This document shows, one piece after another, positions 52,510 through 59,888 of a DNA stretch of 64,000 bases. This DNA comes from Evansella halocellulosilytica. GTDB taxonomy: Bacteria; Bacillota; Bacilli; Bacillales; Salisediminibacteriaceae. Where the stretch lies: the NCBI RefSeq assembly GCF_002335745.1, contig NZ_NIST01000001.1:216156-280155 (forward strand), given 5' to 3'. A program made the translations under genes and the position numbers. How positions within the stretch are numbered: position 1 is the stretch's first letter; the number at the start of each line of letters is the position of its first letter. The notes under the pieces are model-generated. The model made no database searches and was not told the DNA's origin. It saw nothing but the letters and a program-made list of their open reading frames with translations.

Positions 52510-53892
52510 TTATTCTGTTTGGAAAGCGTTATTCATCGATTCAGCCATATCTTCCATTGCTTCTTCTGCTGTTTTTTGGCCTTGCATCACTTCTTGTACT
52601 GGTGCGACAAATAAGTTTTCCCCTTCAAACCTTCCCCAAGATGGGCTTGCTGGATATGAACGGCCATCTATCATTGCATCTGAGAAGATGCTGAGCATTT
52701 CATCATCTGTGAAAATTGGGTTTTCTAATCCTTCAAGTGTACCTGGGAAAAATCCGGTAAATTCTGCCCATTCTGTAATAAATTCATCAGAAACTAATAG
52801 CTCCAAATATTCGTTTGCTAATTCTTTGTTCTGTGATTGTTCGAAAACGGCTAAGTTTGAGCCGCCGACAAAGCTCGAATTTGATTCATTTCCTGGCAGT
52901 GGTGCAACACCGACTTTATCTTCAATATCTGGATTCTCACTGATCATCGCATTCACACCTGCAGGAAGGTCGATCGTCATCGCTAAATCTTCTTGTGCAA
53001 AAGCTTGTCGTGTCTCAAGGACAGACCAGTTCAAGGCTCCTTCTGGTACAAAGCCTTCTTTATACATGTTTGTGTAAAATTCCATTGCCTCAACTGCTTC
53101 TGGTTCATTTACTGTCGATACCCAGCGCATTTCACCGTCTTCATCTTCTTCCTGAACTGCTAATTCACCGCCAAAGTGCCATATTTTCGGTAAAATAAAG
53201 TGTTGTGAAATTCCGACTGCAGGATAAGCATAAGCGTCTGTATTGTTCACAATCGCTTCACTTACTTCCCAAAGCTCGTCAAAATTCGTCGGGACGTCTA
53301 CACCTGCTTCGTCAAAAATGTCTTCATTATAAATTAACTGGCGAACTCCTGCATACCATGGAATTCCGTATAAGCTGTCATCATATGTGCCAACTTCCTC
53401 AAGTGCTGGAACCCATCCATCGGTCATTCCCCACTCTTGTACGACGTCATCCATGTTTGCTAATGCACCCATTGCTGCAAATTCAGGATTCCAAGTTGTC
53501 CCAAGTTCTGCGATATCCGGAGCACCTCCTCCAGCAATCGCTGTAATTAAATTTTGGTGTGCAGACAACCATGGAATAAACTGTACATTGACTTCGACAT
53601 TTGGATATTGTTCATTAAATCTTTCATTCACGCGAGCAAAATACTCTTCTGCTTCTTCAGGTGATCCAGTTTCCATAATCCATACTCGAAGTTCAGCTTG
53701 TTCGTCTGATCCCGAAGCATCCGCATCTGCTTCAACTCCGTCATCTGTTTCTTCTTCTGAATCGACCTCATCCGTGTCTGTATCACCATCTGTATCTGCA
53801 GGTTCTGACCCGCCATCGTCTGAACATGCTGCTAAAAATAAAATCAACAATAACGACATGAAACCATTCTTAAAGATTTTTTCTGACATCAT
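52510..53892 (-). CDS. CUT1 sugar-binding lipoprotein
   Basis: A 460-residue extracellular solute-binding protein (family 1, MalE-like). The lipoprotein signal is KNGFMSLLLILFLAACSDDG (lipobox LAAC). A very acidic linker of Asp/Glu/Thr follows (~25-60), then the binding domain with LRVWIMETGSPEEAEEYFAR, LITAIAGGGAPDIAELGTTW and GSNLAVFEQSQNKELANEYL. It would catch the sugar outside the membrane. The strongly acidic linker is common in halo- or alkaliphilic Bacillaceae. AGGAGG precedes the ATG, and a cre-like site lies 57 bp upstream. Confidence 0.93.
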   Translation of the reverse strand: MMSEKIFKNGFMSLLLILFLAACSDDGGSEPADTDGDTDTDEVDSEEETDDGVEADADASGSDEQAELRVWIMETGSPEEAEEYFARVNERFNEQYPNVEVNVQFIPWLSAHQNLITAIAGGGAPDIAELGTTWNPEFAAMGALANMDDVVQEWGMTDGWVPALEEVGTYDDSLYGIPWYAGVRQLIYNEDIFDEAGVDVPTNFDELWEVSEAIVNNTDAYAYPAVGISQHFILPKIWHFGGELAVQEEDEDGEMRWVSTVNEPEAVEAMEFYTNMYKEGFVPEGALNWSVLETRQAFAQEDLAMTIDLPAGVNAMISENPDIEDKVGVAPLPGNESNSSFVGGSNLAVFEQSQNKELANEYLELLVSDEFITEWAEFTGFFPGTLEGLENPIFTDDEMLSIFSDAMIDGRSYPASPSWGRFEGENLFVAPVQEVMQGQKTAEEAMEDMAESMNNAFQTE

Positions 53893-53948
53893 TGTACCCT
53901 CCCTATGAATATAGTCATTTATGTTTTTTTATTAAAACCTCGTTTTGT

Positions 53949-53962
53949 AGATAGCGCTTTCA
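53949..53962 (-). promoter_or_regulatory. Catabolite-response-element-like site
   Basis: On the minus strand TGAAAGCGCTATCT fits the CcpA consensus (TGNAANCGNWNNCW) with its GCGC core. It lies in the 84-bp gap between murQ and the binding-protein gene, where CcpA could reduce transport when better sugars are present. Confidence 0.6.
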
Positions 53963-53976
53963 CTCTTTGTTAATTC

Positions 53977-54894
53977 TCATCCTTGCTTTTTTTCAAGGAG
54001 CGTGATCGCACTTCTAACATAACCTTCCGTAACATCTAGTACATGTTTCGCTTCGTCATACGTCACATTTGTTTTAATCATGACGATCGCAGCTTTAACA
54101 TCTTGATTCGCATCGGATAGCGTAAGACCTGCTTCTTCGACGGAAACGTCTGTCACAGATGCAACAATTCTCTTTGCTCTTTCTATTAACTTATAATTGC
54201 TAGCGTTTAGATCTACCATTAAGTTTTCAAAGACTTTTCCAAGTTTAATCATCGTTGTCGTTGAAATCATATTTAACACCATTTTATGGGCGGTCGCTGC
54301 TTTTAATCGTGTAGATCCTGTGATCACTTCCGGGCCAACAATCGTTTCGATTGGGTGATCTGCAAGACACGCTATTTCAGAGCCTTGGTTACAAGTGAGT
54401 GAGATTGTTTTCGCGCCGACTTTATTTGCATACTTCAGTGCTCCCATCACATATGGGGTTCTGCCACTTGCTGCAATTCCGATAACGGCATCGTTTTTTG
54501 TGAGGCGTTCTGTTTTTAGGTCGTTTGCTCCTTCATCCTCGTTATCCTCTACTCCTTCTATGGCTTCAAACATCGCCTTTTTACCGCCAGCCATGACCGC
54601 TTTTACCATATCCGGATCAGTCCTGAAGGTCGGAGGACATTCAGATGCGTCAATGATTCCTAACCTGCCACTCGTCCCAGCACCGACGTATAGTAATCTC
54701 CCACCAGTTTTCAAAGCTTCATAGACTGCTTCCGTGGCGACTTCTACTTGAGGAAGAGCATCCTCTACGGCTTTTGCAACAGATTGGTCTTCTTTATTCA
54801 TCAATGAAATAATTTCTCTCGTCGACAGTTGATCAATATTCATCGTTCGTTCATTGCGTCTTTCTGTCATTAAAGAAGATAGCTTATTTTCCAT
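53977..54894 (-). CDS. murQ: N-acetylmuramic acid 6-phosphate etherase
   Basis: A 305-residue SIS-domain lyase/etherase that removes D-lactate from MurNAc-6-phosphate to give GlcNAc-6-phosphate. LMTERRNERTMNIDQLSTRE marks the N-terminus; LLYVGAGTSGRLGIIDASEC followed by PPTF holds the sugar-phosphate site and the catalytic Glu; GIAASGRTPYVMGALKYAN and VGPEVITGSTRLKAATAHKM follow; and a small UBA-like helical C-terminus closes the chain. Its length equals B. subtilis MurQ within one residue when started at ATG 54894; ATG 54912 is the alternative. It is the first gene of the murein-sugar cluster. Confidence 0.96.
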   Translation of the reverse strand: MENKLSSLMTERRNERTMNIDQLSTREIISLMNKEDQSVAKAVEDALPQVEVATEAVYEALKTGGRLLYVGAGTSGRLGIIDASECPPTFRTDPDMVKAVMAGGKKAMFEAIEGVEDNEDEGANDLKTERLTKNDAVIGIAASGRTPYVMGALKYANKVGAKTISLTCNQGSEIACLADHPIETIVGPEVITGSTRLKAATAHKMVLNMISTTTMIKLGKVFENLMVDLNASNYKLIERAKRIVASVTDVSVEEAGLTLSDANQDVKAAIVMIKTNVTYDEAKHVLDVTEGYVRSAITLLEKKQG

Positions 54895-54929
54895 CTCATC
54901 ACCAAATTTCATCTATGTGTCGTTTATTC

Positions 54930-55011
54930 TGAAATTTAATTTCAATTACAGTTTATCGGTTGTAAAATTAATTTTCAAGTACTTTTAGTAATTTTCGGAA
55001 AATTATTTCAG
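54930..55011 (-). promoter_or_regulatory. Three repeated palindromic boxes upstream of murQ (candidate MurR operators)
   Basis: TGAAATTTAATTTCA is a perfect 15-bp palindrome at 54930-54944. TAAAATTAATTTTCA near 54963-54977 and GAAAATTATTTCA near 54999-55011 repeat the same TGAAAWT-AATTTCA pattern. Their centres are about 33 and 35 bp apart. RpiR-type regulators commonly use such AT-rich palindromes. The murR-type gene in the same cluster is the obvious candidate to bind them; this is inference. Confidence 0.6.
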
Positions 55012-55089
55012 TCACTTGCTCTATATCTATTCCGAACAAGTGCCCACGTATGCTTCTTTCTAATGATTTACATGAGTTTTCCATTGCTC

Positions 55090-55560
55090 GGGGGATTTGG
55101 GGATGTTGATGGACTTTGGGGACTTGGGCGGACACTAGGGACCTTGGGAAACATAGGGACACTGACGATCCGAGCAAATTTGGCCGACATTGTGGTATGC
55201 TTTTGGGATCTTGAGGACACTGATGACCTCGGCCGACACTGGTATACTTTGGGGATCTTGAGGACACTGATGGCCTTGGAGGACACTGGTATGCTTTGGG
55301 GATCTTGAGGACACTGATGGCCTTGGAGGACACTGGTATGCTTTGGGGATCTTGAGGACACTGATGGCCTTGGAGGACACTGGTATGCTTTGGGGATCTT
55401 GAGGACACTGATGGCCTTGGAGGACACTGGTATGCTTTGGGGATCTTGAGGACACTGATGGCCTTGGAGGACACTGGTATGCTTTGGGGATCTTGAGGAC
55501 ACTGATGACCTTGGCCGACACTGGTGTATGCCTTGGAGGACACTGGATCCGTTAAAACGG
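55090..55560. repeat. 47-bp tandem array (GGACACTG core) upstream of murQ
   Basis: Unit starts at 55281, 55328, 55375, 55422 and 55469 are exactly 47 bp apart, and the units look identical or nearly so. More divergent units extend to ~55090 and ~55555. Each unit is two half-repeats, GGACACTGGTATGCTTTGGG then GGACACTGATGGCCTTGGA. Because 47 is not a multiple of 3, the same peptides recur in all frames and none is a real gene. The high identity points to recent expansion. The IS3 element begins ~45 bp beyond the array. Confidence 0.93.
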
Positions 55561-55790
55561 TCAAAAAGCTAGTTTATCGAAGTTAAGAGGACACACTGGA
55601 CCTATGTCAAGAAAGTAGACACCTAAATAACGAATTTTTGGATTTATAGTTGCTTTAACTAGTTGGCCTTTGTTCACCTTTCGAAAAGTATAGATAATTC
55701 AGCGGAAGCGTCAAGCCCAAACCGCTTGACCCCTCCACTTCATCATCTGTTTGATGGTTAGGTGAAGTAAGGGCCAAACTACTACTCGTA

Positions 55791-56663
55791 TTAAGCAGCT
55801 TTCCTATCAAACTGCTTTGCATATTGCATTGGTGACAGGTATCCAATAGAACTGTGTATTCTTTTGCGATTATAGAAAAACTCAATGTATTGGAACATAC
55901 TAGTATAAGCCTGCTCCTTGGTTTTAAACCGACGACCTTTTAATAATTCTTTTTTCAAAACACTAAAAAATGATTCTACACAAGCATTGTCATAACAATT
56001 GCCAGTACGACTCATACTAGCTTCCATACCATAACTTTCGAGTCGTTGACGATATTCTTTTGATGCGTATTGAGTACCTCGGTCTGAATGATGGATTAAG
56101 TCTTTGTTTGGATTTTTTGATTCATAAGCATTTTCCAGAGCTTCTAACACGATTTCATTTGCCATGTGACCTTTAAGACTCCAGCCAACAATTTCACGAG
56201 TACAAAGATCAAGGATGACCGCCAAGTATAATTTCCCCTGGCGACAAGGAATATAGGTAATATCAGCACCCCAAACCTTGTTAGGAGCTGCTATACGAAA
56301 GTTTTGATCCAATTTATTAGGAGCGATAGGATTTGCATGATTAGAATCTGTTGTAACGACCTTGAACTTCTTTGACACACAAGAGCGTAATCCTAGCTCA
56401 TTCATATATTTACTAACTGTTCTTTGACTAACTTGATAGTTTTCTTTCCACAACATTTGGGTGATTTTCGGACTACCATAAATCCCATGACTATCTTTAA
56501 AATGGTACTCGATTCGGCCTTGAATTTCTCTTTTTCGAAGCTCTTGTTGACTAACCTCACGTTTTTTCCACTTGAAATAGCCACTCCGCGATACTTGCAG
56601 TACTTTACACATCTTCTTCACTGAAAATTCGGAGCTATGCTTTTCAATGAATTCGAACCTCAT
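55791..56663 (-). CDS. IS3-family transposase OrfB (DDE integrase core)
   Basis: A 290-residue rve-type integrase. An HTH_21 segment near the N-terminus (RFEFIEKHSSEFSVKKMCKV, SRSGYFKWKKRE) precedes the catalytic core with the three acidic residues in VWGADITYIP, LIHHSDRGTQYAS and YDNACVESFFSVLK (D, D, 35-type spacing, E). The C-terminus RIHSSIGYLSPMQY is typical. The ATG overlaps the OrfA stop by ATGA. Many IS3 elements instead make an OrfAB fusion by -1 frameshifting, which may also happen here. Confidence 0.93.
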   Translation of the reverse strand: MRFEFIEKHSSEFSVKKMCKVLQVSRSGYFKWKKREVSQQELRKREIQGRIEYHFKDSHGIYGSPKITQMLWKENYQVSQRTVSKYMNELGLRSCVSKKFKVVTTDSNHANPIAPNKLDQNFRIAAPNKVWGADITYIPCRQGKLYLAVILDLCTREIVGWSLKGHMANEIVLEALENAYESKNPNKDLIHHSDRGTQYASKEYRQRLESYGMEASMSRTGNCYDNACVESFFSVLKKELLKGRRFKTKEQAYTSMFQYIEFFYNRKRIHSSIGYLSPMQYAKQFDRKAA

Positions 56664-56983
56664 GGCCGTGGTTTGCTGAAGATGTGCACCGCCTTTTTTA
56701 CAATTGCCAACTCTTCTTGAGTGTCTGCTAGTTTGCGGTCTTTTTCTCTTAATTGACGTTCTTGACCTCGTAACTGTTGTTCTAATTTACGAATACGTTC
56801 TTCACTTGCCAGTGGTTCATTATCAAATTCTCGATATTGAGTCATCCACTGATGTAGACAACTTAATGGAATATCTAATTCTTGTGCTATGTCTCTCATC
56901 GTTTTCTTTTGCTTCTGCTCTTGAGCAAATTTAACTGTTTGACGTTTAAATTCTTCACTATACCTTTGCCGACGTTCACCCAT
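56660..56983 (-). CDS. IS3-family transposase OrfA (HTH)
   Basis: A 107-residue protein. The HTH_Tnp_1 domain MGERRQRYSEEFKRQTVKFA and DIAQELDIPLSCLHQWMTQY binds the element ends. The C-terminal half is a leucine-zipper-like coiled coil (IRKLEQQLRGQERQLREKDR). It ends AVHIFSKPRP, the usual boundary with OrfB. ATG 56983 has AAGGAGGGG upstream. Confidence 0.9.
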   Translation of the reverse strand: MGERRQRYSEEFKRQTVKFAQEQKQKKTMRDIAQELDIPLSCLHQWMTQYREFDNEPLASEERIRKLEQQLRGQERQLREKDRKLADTQEELAIVKKAVHIFSKPRP

Positions 56984-57069
56984 GGGAACCCCTCCTTGTA
57001 TTATCATCTCATCATGTCCAATTATAATGTTCGTTAAAGGGGTGTCCACTTTTTATTCTATATTCACAC

Positions 57070-57195
57070 GTTCCGCTATATTGCGATTATGGCTGGTTTT
57101 TCATATCTTTTTCATCAAATAGCGGATCCAATGTCCTTAAACACCGTAGAATTAGCTTTTTTTGAGTCAATAGCGGATCCTATGGCCGCAGAAAA
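57070..57195. repeat. AGCGGATCC direct repeat, ~51-bp spacing
   Basis: ATAGCGGATCC occurs near 57119 and 57170 (51 bp apart), each followed by (A/T)ATG(T/G)CC. An inverted TTCCGCTATA lies at 57071. It appears to be what is left of another short tandem array. No gene. Confidence 0.5.
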
Positions 57196-57210
57196 TCCGA
57201 AGACATGACA

Positions 57211-57254
57211 AAGTGCCTGGCACCTGGGAATCCTTTTCCAGGTGCCAGGCACTT
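57211..57254. repeat. GTGCCTGGCAC-type hairpin palindrome
   Basis: AAGTGCCTGGCACCTGG and CCAGGTGCCAGGCACTT form a perfect 17-bp stem around a 10-nt loop; each arm is itself palindromic at its core. It lies 54 bp past the SpoIID-like gene. The same arms occur at 63479-63525, and the core also at 43846. It could serve as a terminator, but lacks a strong T-run on the minus strand. Confidence 0.75.
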
Positions 57255-57307
57255 GTTAAAAAATGGTTAAGAAATTTATGGTTAAGAGATGTATGATTAA
57301 GAGATGT

Positions 57308-58867
57308 TTAATAGATAGTTTCTAGGTCTATGTCTGTGTAGTAGTGTTTGAGGATTTCTTCATAATCTGCACCTTTTTCAGCCATTCCTACTGCTCCTGT
57401 TTGCGACATGCCGACTCCGTGTCCCCAGCCGCCGCCATATGCTATAAAGCCGACAACTTCTTGAGATGGCCGCTCAACGACCGGTTCAATAAAGAACAAT
57501 GTACTTAGCAGCGGGCTCATGTTTCCATCTTCATTAAAGTATTGGAGTGCCCAGCGAATTTGATCTTTCGTTTCATAGAAAGTTCCGTTCTCTGTCACAA
57601 ATTCTATTTCATAGGCTCTCCCCGAACTTGAACGTTCGAGAACATTCATTTCATAAACGTCACCGACGTCCTCATTAAATCGGTCACTTAGCGCCTCTGT
57701 TATTTCTTCCATCGTCCACTCAAAATTCCAACGATGGTATCTTGACCAGTCAGATTCATAGGCACCATTATTTAATCCACGTAATGAACGGGCATTTCTA
57801 CTATTTTTAAACACTTCAAGAGATGGAACGTTTTCTTGTGCATTTCCACGATTCGCATCAGGTACTCCACGTAAATAAGGGATAGCATCCGTATTCCAAA
57901 CATCCTCATTATTTGCGGTATGCCCGCCGCTCGTAGAATGATAGACAGCTGTAATGAACTCTCCATCGTAAGTTGCGACAACTCCTCTTGTGTCATCGAT
58001 AGCTTCATTTGAAATTGGATGTTCATCATCAAATCCGCCATACACTTGGTCTGCTGTTGTTGGCAGCAAGTCATAGCCATTGGAACTATGCTTTCCGAGG
58101 TTTGCTAGTGCATACGTCCTTGCAGCGATCGCTTGTGATTTTTGTGCTTCTAATTGGGCATATGGATTCGGTGGCAATTCTCTAGGAACGACACCATACA
58201 AGTATTGCTCTAAAGGTAACTCATTAATCGCAGCTAACGTTCCTGCGCTATTAAAGTTTATTTCTGAAACGCCTCGATAACGATCTCCATCTACGAATAC
58301 AAGATTATCATCAGCTTGCAAAACGATTGCTCCTTCATACGTAAATTCACCATTAATAGTAAGAGACGGTTCTCCTTCTGATGTCGTCATTTCCCGCCAA
58401 AATGCATCGTTTTGTGCAAGACCTTTTTCAATGACTTCTTGCCTGAAAGCTTCTCTTTCTCCCCATGGAGTATCTAACGGGAATTCCCCGATCAACATTC
58501 TGTAGCCACCATCATAAGGTTCCACATATGTGACATACCCTTCCTCTTCTGCTTGAGAAAGCCAATCTTGTAAGGCTGATTCATTAGTCGTCCACCCTGT
58601 TTGCAGACGGAACCATGTCTCAATTTCACCTTGCGATTGAAGCTCTATTTCAACTTGTTCATCTTCACCTTCATATAAGAGAAAACCGTTTTCCTTTGAT
58701 TCAATTTGAAAATGTGCATCGCTTCCGATTGTCACAGACGTTGCTTCTGGTACAACACCAATGCGAATCATTTGCTCTTCTTCCTCTGCAACAACTACTG
58801 ATAAATTTGAAAAAACGAATGACATTCCAACAACGAGTGCTAAAAAGATTTTCATAGACTCACTCAC
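57308..58867 (-). CDS. SpoIID/LytB-domain exported protein
   Basis: An exported protein of 515-519 residues. Signal peptide MKIFLALVVGMSFVFSNLSV (cleavage near VVA-EE). Residues ~75-130 resemble a SPOR-like peptidoglycan-binding fold (WFRLQTGWTTNESALQDWLS, then YRMLIGEFPLDTP). The SpoIID domain (~185-500) has LPLEQYLYGVVPRELPPNPY with the catalytic Glu, KSQAIAARTYALANLGKHS, TTADQVYGGFDDEHPISNEA, VYHSTSGGHTANNEDVW and GGGWGHGVGMSQTGAVGMAE. The family cleaves peptidoglycan glycan strands as lytic transglycosylases (SpoIID) or modulates amidases (LytB). It has no adjacent lytC-type gene. The start is GTG 58867 (AAGGGGTGG upstream) or ATG 58855 (AGGTGA upstream). Confidence 0.9.
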   Translation of the reverse strand: MSESMKIFLALVVGMSFVFSNLSVVVAEEEEQMIRIGVVPEATSVTIGSDAHFQIESKENGFLLYEGEDEQVEIELQSQGEIETWFRLQTGWTTNESALQDWLSQAEEEGYVTYVEPYDGGYRMLIGEFPLDTPWGEREAFRQEVIEKGLAQNDAFWREMTTSEGEPSLTINGEFTYEGAIVLQADDNLVFVDGDRYRGVSEINFNSAGTLAAINELPLEQYLYGVVPRELPPNPYAQLEAQKSQAIAARTYALANLGKHSSNGYDLLPTTADQVYGGFDDEHPISNEAIDDTRGVVATYDGEFITAVYHSTSGGHTANNEDVWNTDAIPYLRGVPDANRGNAQENVPSLEVFKNSRNARSLRGLNNGAYESDWSRYHRWNFEWTMEEITEALSDRFNEDVGDVYEMNVLERSSSGRAYEIEFVTENGTFYETKDQIRWALQYFNEDGNMSPLLSTLFFIEPVVERPSQEVVGFIAYGGGWGHGVGMSQTGAVGMAEKGADYEEILKHYYTDIDLETIY

Positions 58868-59239
58868 CTATACCACCCCTTCAAAGGTTTTTCATATGTA
58901 CGATTCAACCTTAAAACTGGAAAAACCTTTTATAATTTTAAGAATAATCAAAAAATTAAATTTCAGTAGATTTGACCTATTCGTTTTTACTACTGACGGT
59001 AGAAGGAAGTGGTAACTTTTGGTTGGTGAATTAGCAACGTGGTCCATAATATAGTATGGCAGGTTTCCTATTTTCATTTTTAAAAAAGAGAGTTCCCGTT
59101 TTTTCATGATCGTCGTTTCTATAGATTGTTTGTGAAGTAAAAAGATCTGATCGACAAATATATTGAGACAACAATCACTTGATACTTTGAAACAACACTT
59201 TTCAGTTTACTAAGTAGTCACACCTACCTCTTTTCATAC

Positions 59240-59264
59240 AAAAAAACTAACCGAAATGGTTAGC
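59240..59264 (-). terminator. Terminator of the two-gene AT-rich operon
   Basis: On the minus strand CTAACC and GGTTAG enclose ATTTC, followed by T7. It lies 55 bp after the stop at 59319. The 58868-59239 gap holds no gene, but an inverted repeat AAAGGTTTTTC / GAAAAACCTTT spans 58885-58932 in the leader of the SpoIID-like gene. Confidence 0.85.
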
Positions 59265-59318
59265 AAATATCTCTCTTAATTTATAGGTATCATTCCTACC
59301 ACAAAAGACGAAGAAGTA

Positions 59319-59888
59319 TTATTCACAGTAATTATGCTGCAAACGCCAATTTTCCTGTAAATCAGTTAAAATTAAACTTCGACTATCCTTCAAGGATTCA
59401 TTATTTTCATGAAAGGAAAGGGCGCTCCTATAATCATATAAAACATCTAGTATATCATCTTTATTTAGTAACTCTTTTTCACAAAATTGAACGGGATTAC
59501 CTGTTTCATAAAATTCCACAATTTGACTTAATAATAAACTTAAATAGTGACTTTGCCTATAAACATCATGATACATTGGCTCACTTGTTTTCGAAAATGA
59601 AGACGTCAAATAGTCAATATAAATTGAATTAATATTTCTATATTCTCTATAATTTAATTCAGCCCTCTTTAAACGATCTTCATTAACTATTTCTTGTTCA
59701 AGAATATGAACAAAATTATCAATTATATACCTACTATTATGTAGACTATAAGCTAACTCTATTTTCGTATATTCATCTACTTCTACTAACGTATTATTTA
59801 ATTGATAATTTTTATATAGTAGATAGAAACAGAAGAGAGAGATTATACATATTAGCGTGATTAGTATTTTCTTATTCACTTTAATCAT
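59319..59888 (-). CDS. Unrecognised single-helix membrane protein
   Basis: A 189-residue protein with one N-terminal membrane helix (ILITLICIISLFCFYLLYKN, ~8-27) and a hydrophilic, mostly helical C-terminal domain of ~160 residues (ELAYSLHNSRYIIDNFVHIL, DVLYDYRSALSFHENNESLK). I do not recognise a family. The start overlaps the stop of the exported protein upstream by ATGA, so the two are probably made together and may form an envelope complex. The AT content is high compared with neighbours, suggesting acquisition. Confidence 0.7.
   Translation of the reverse strand: MIKVNKKILITLICIISLFCFYLLYKNYQLNNTLVEVDEYTKIELAYSLHNSRYIIDNFVHILEQEIVNEDRLKRAELNYREYRNINSIYIDYLTSSFSKTSEPMYHDVYRQSHYLSLLLSQIVEFYETGNPVQFCEKELLNKDDILDVLYDYRSALSFHENNESLKDSRSLILTDLQENWRLQHNYCE

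Larger units (their letters stand above)
55604..57063 (-). mobile_element. IS3-family (IS150-like) insertion sequence
   Basis: About 1.46 kb with two consecutive transposase frames. Imperfect terminal inverted repeats are visible: TGTCAAGAAAGTAGACACC at the left and, reading inward from the right, AATAAAAAGTGGACACCCC. The element appears intact. I could not define the exact ends or a target duplication with confidence. It separates the 47-bp array from a different repeat at 57070. Confidence 0.85.

Noticed and set aside
54968-55564. Open frames of 128-198 codons with repeated CPQDPQSIPVSSKA-type peptides.
   Set aside because: The 47-bp period cycles the same DNA through all three frames, so the long open frames are a by-product of the tandem array. 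There is no start signal, and the peptide carries no known motif.
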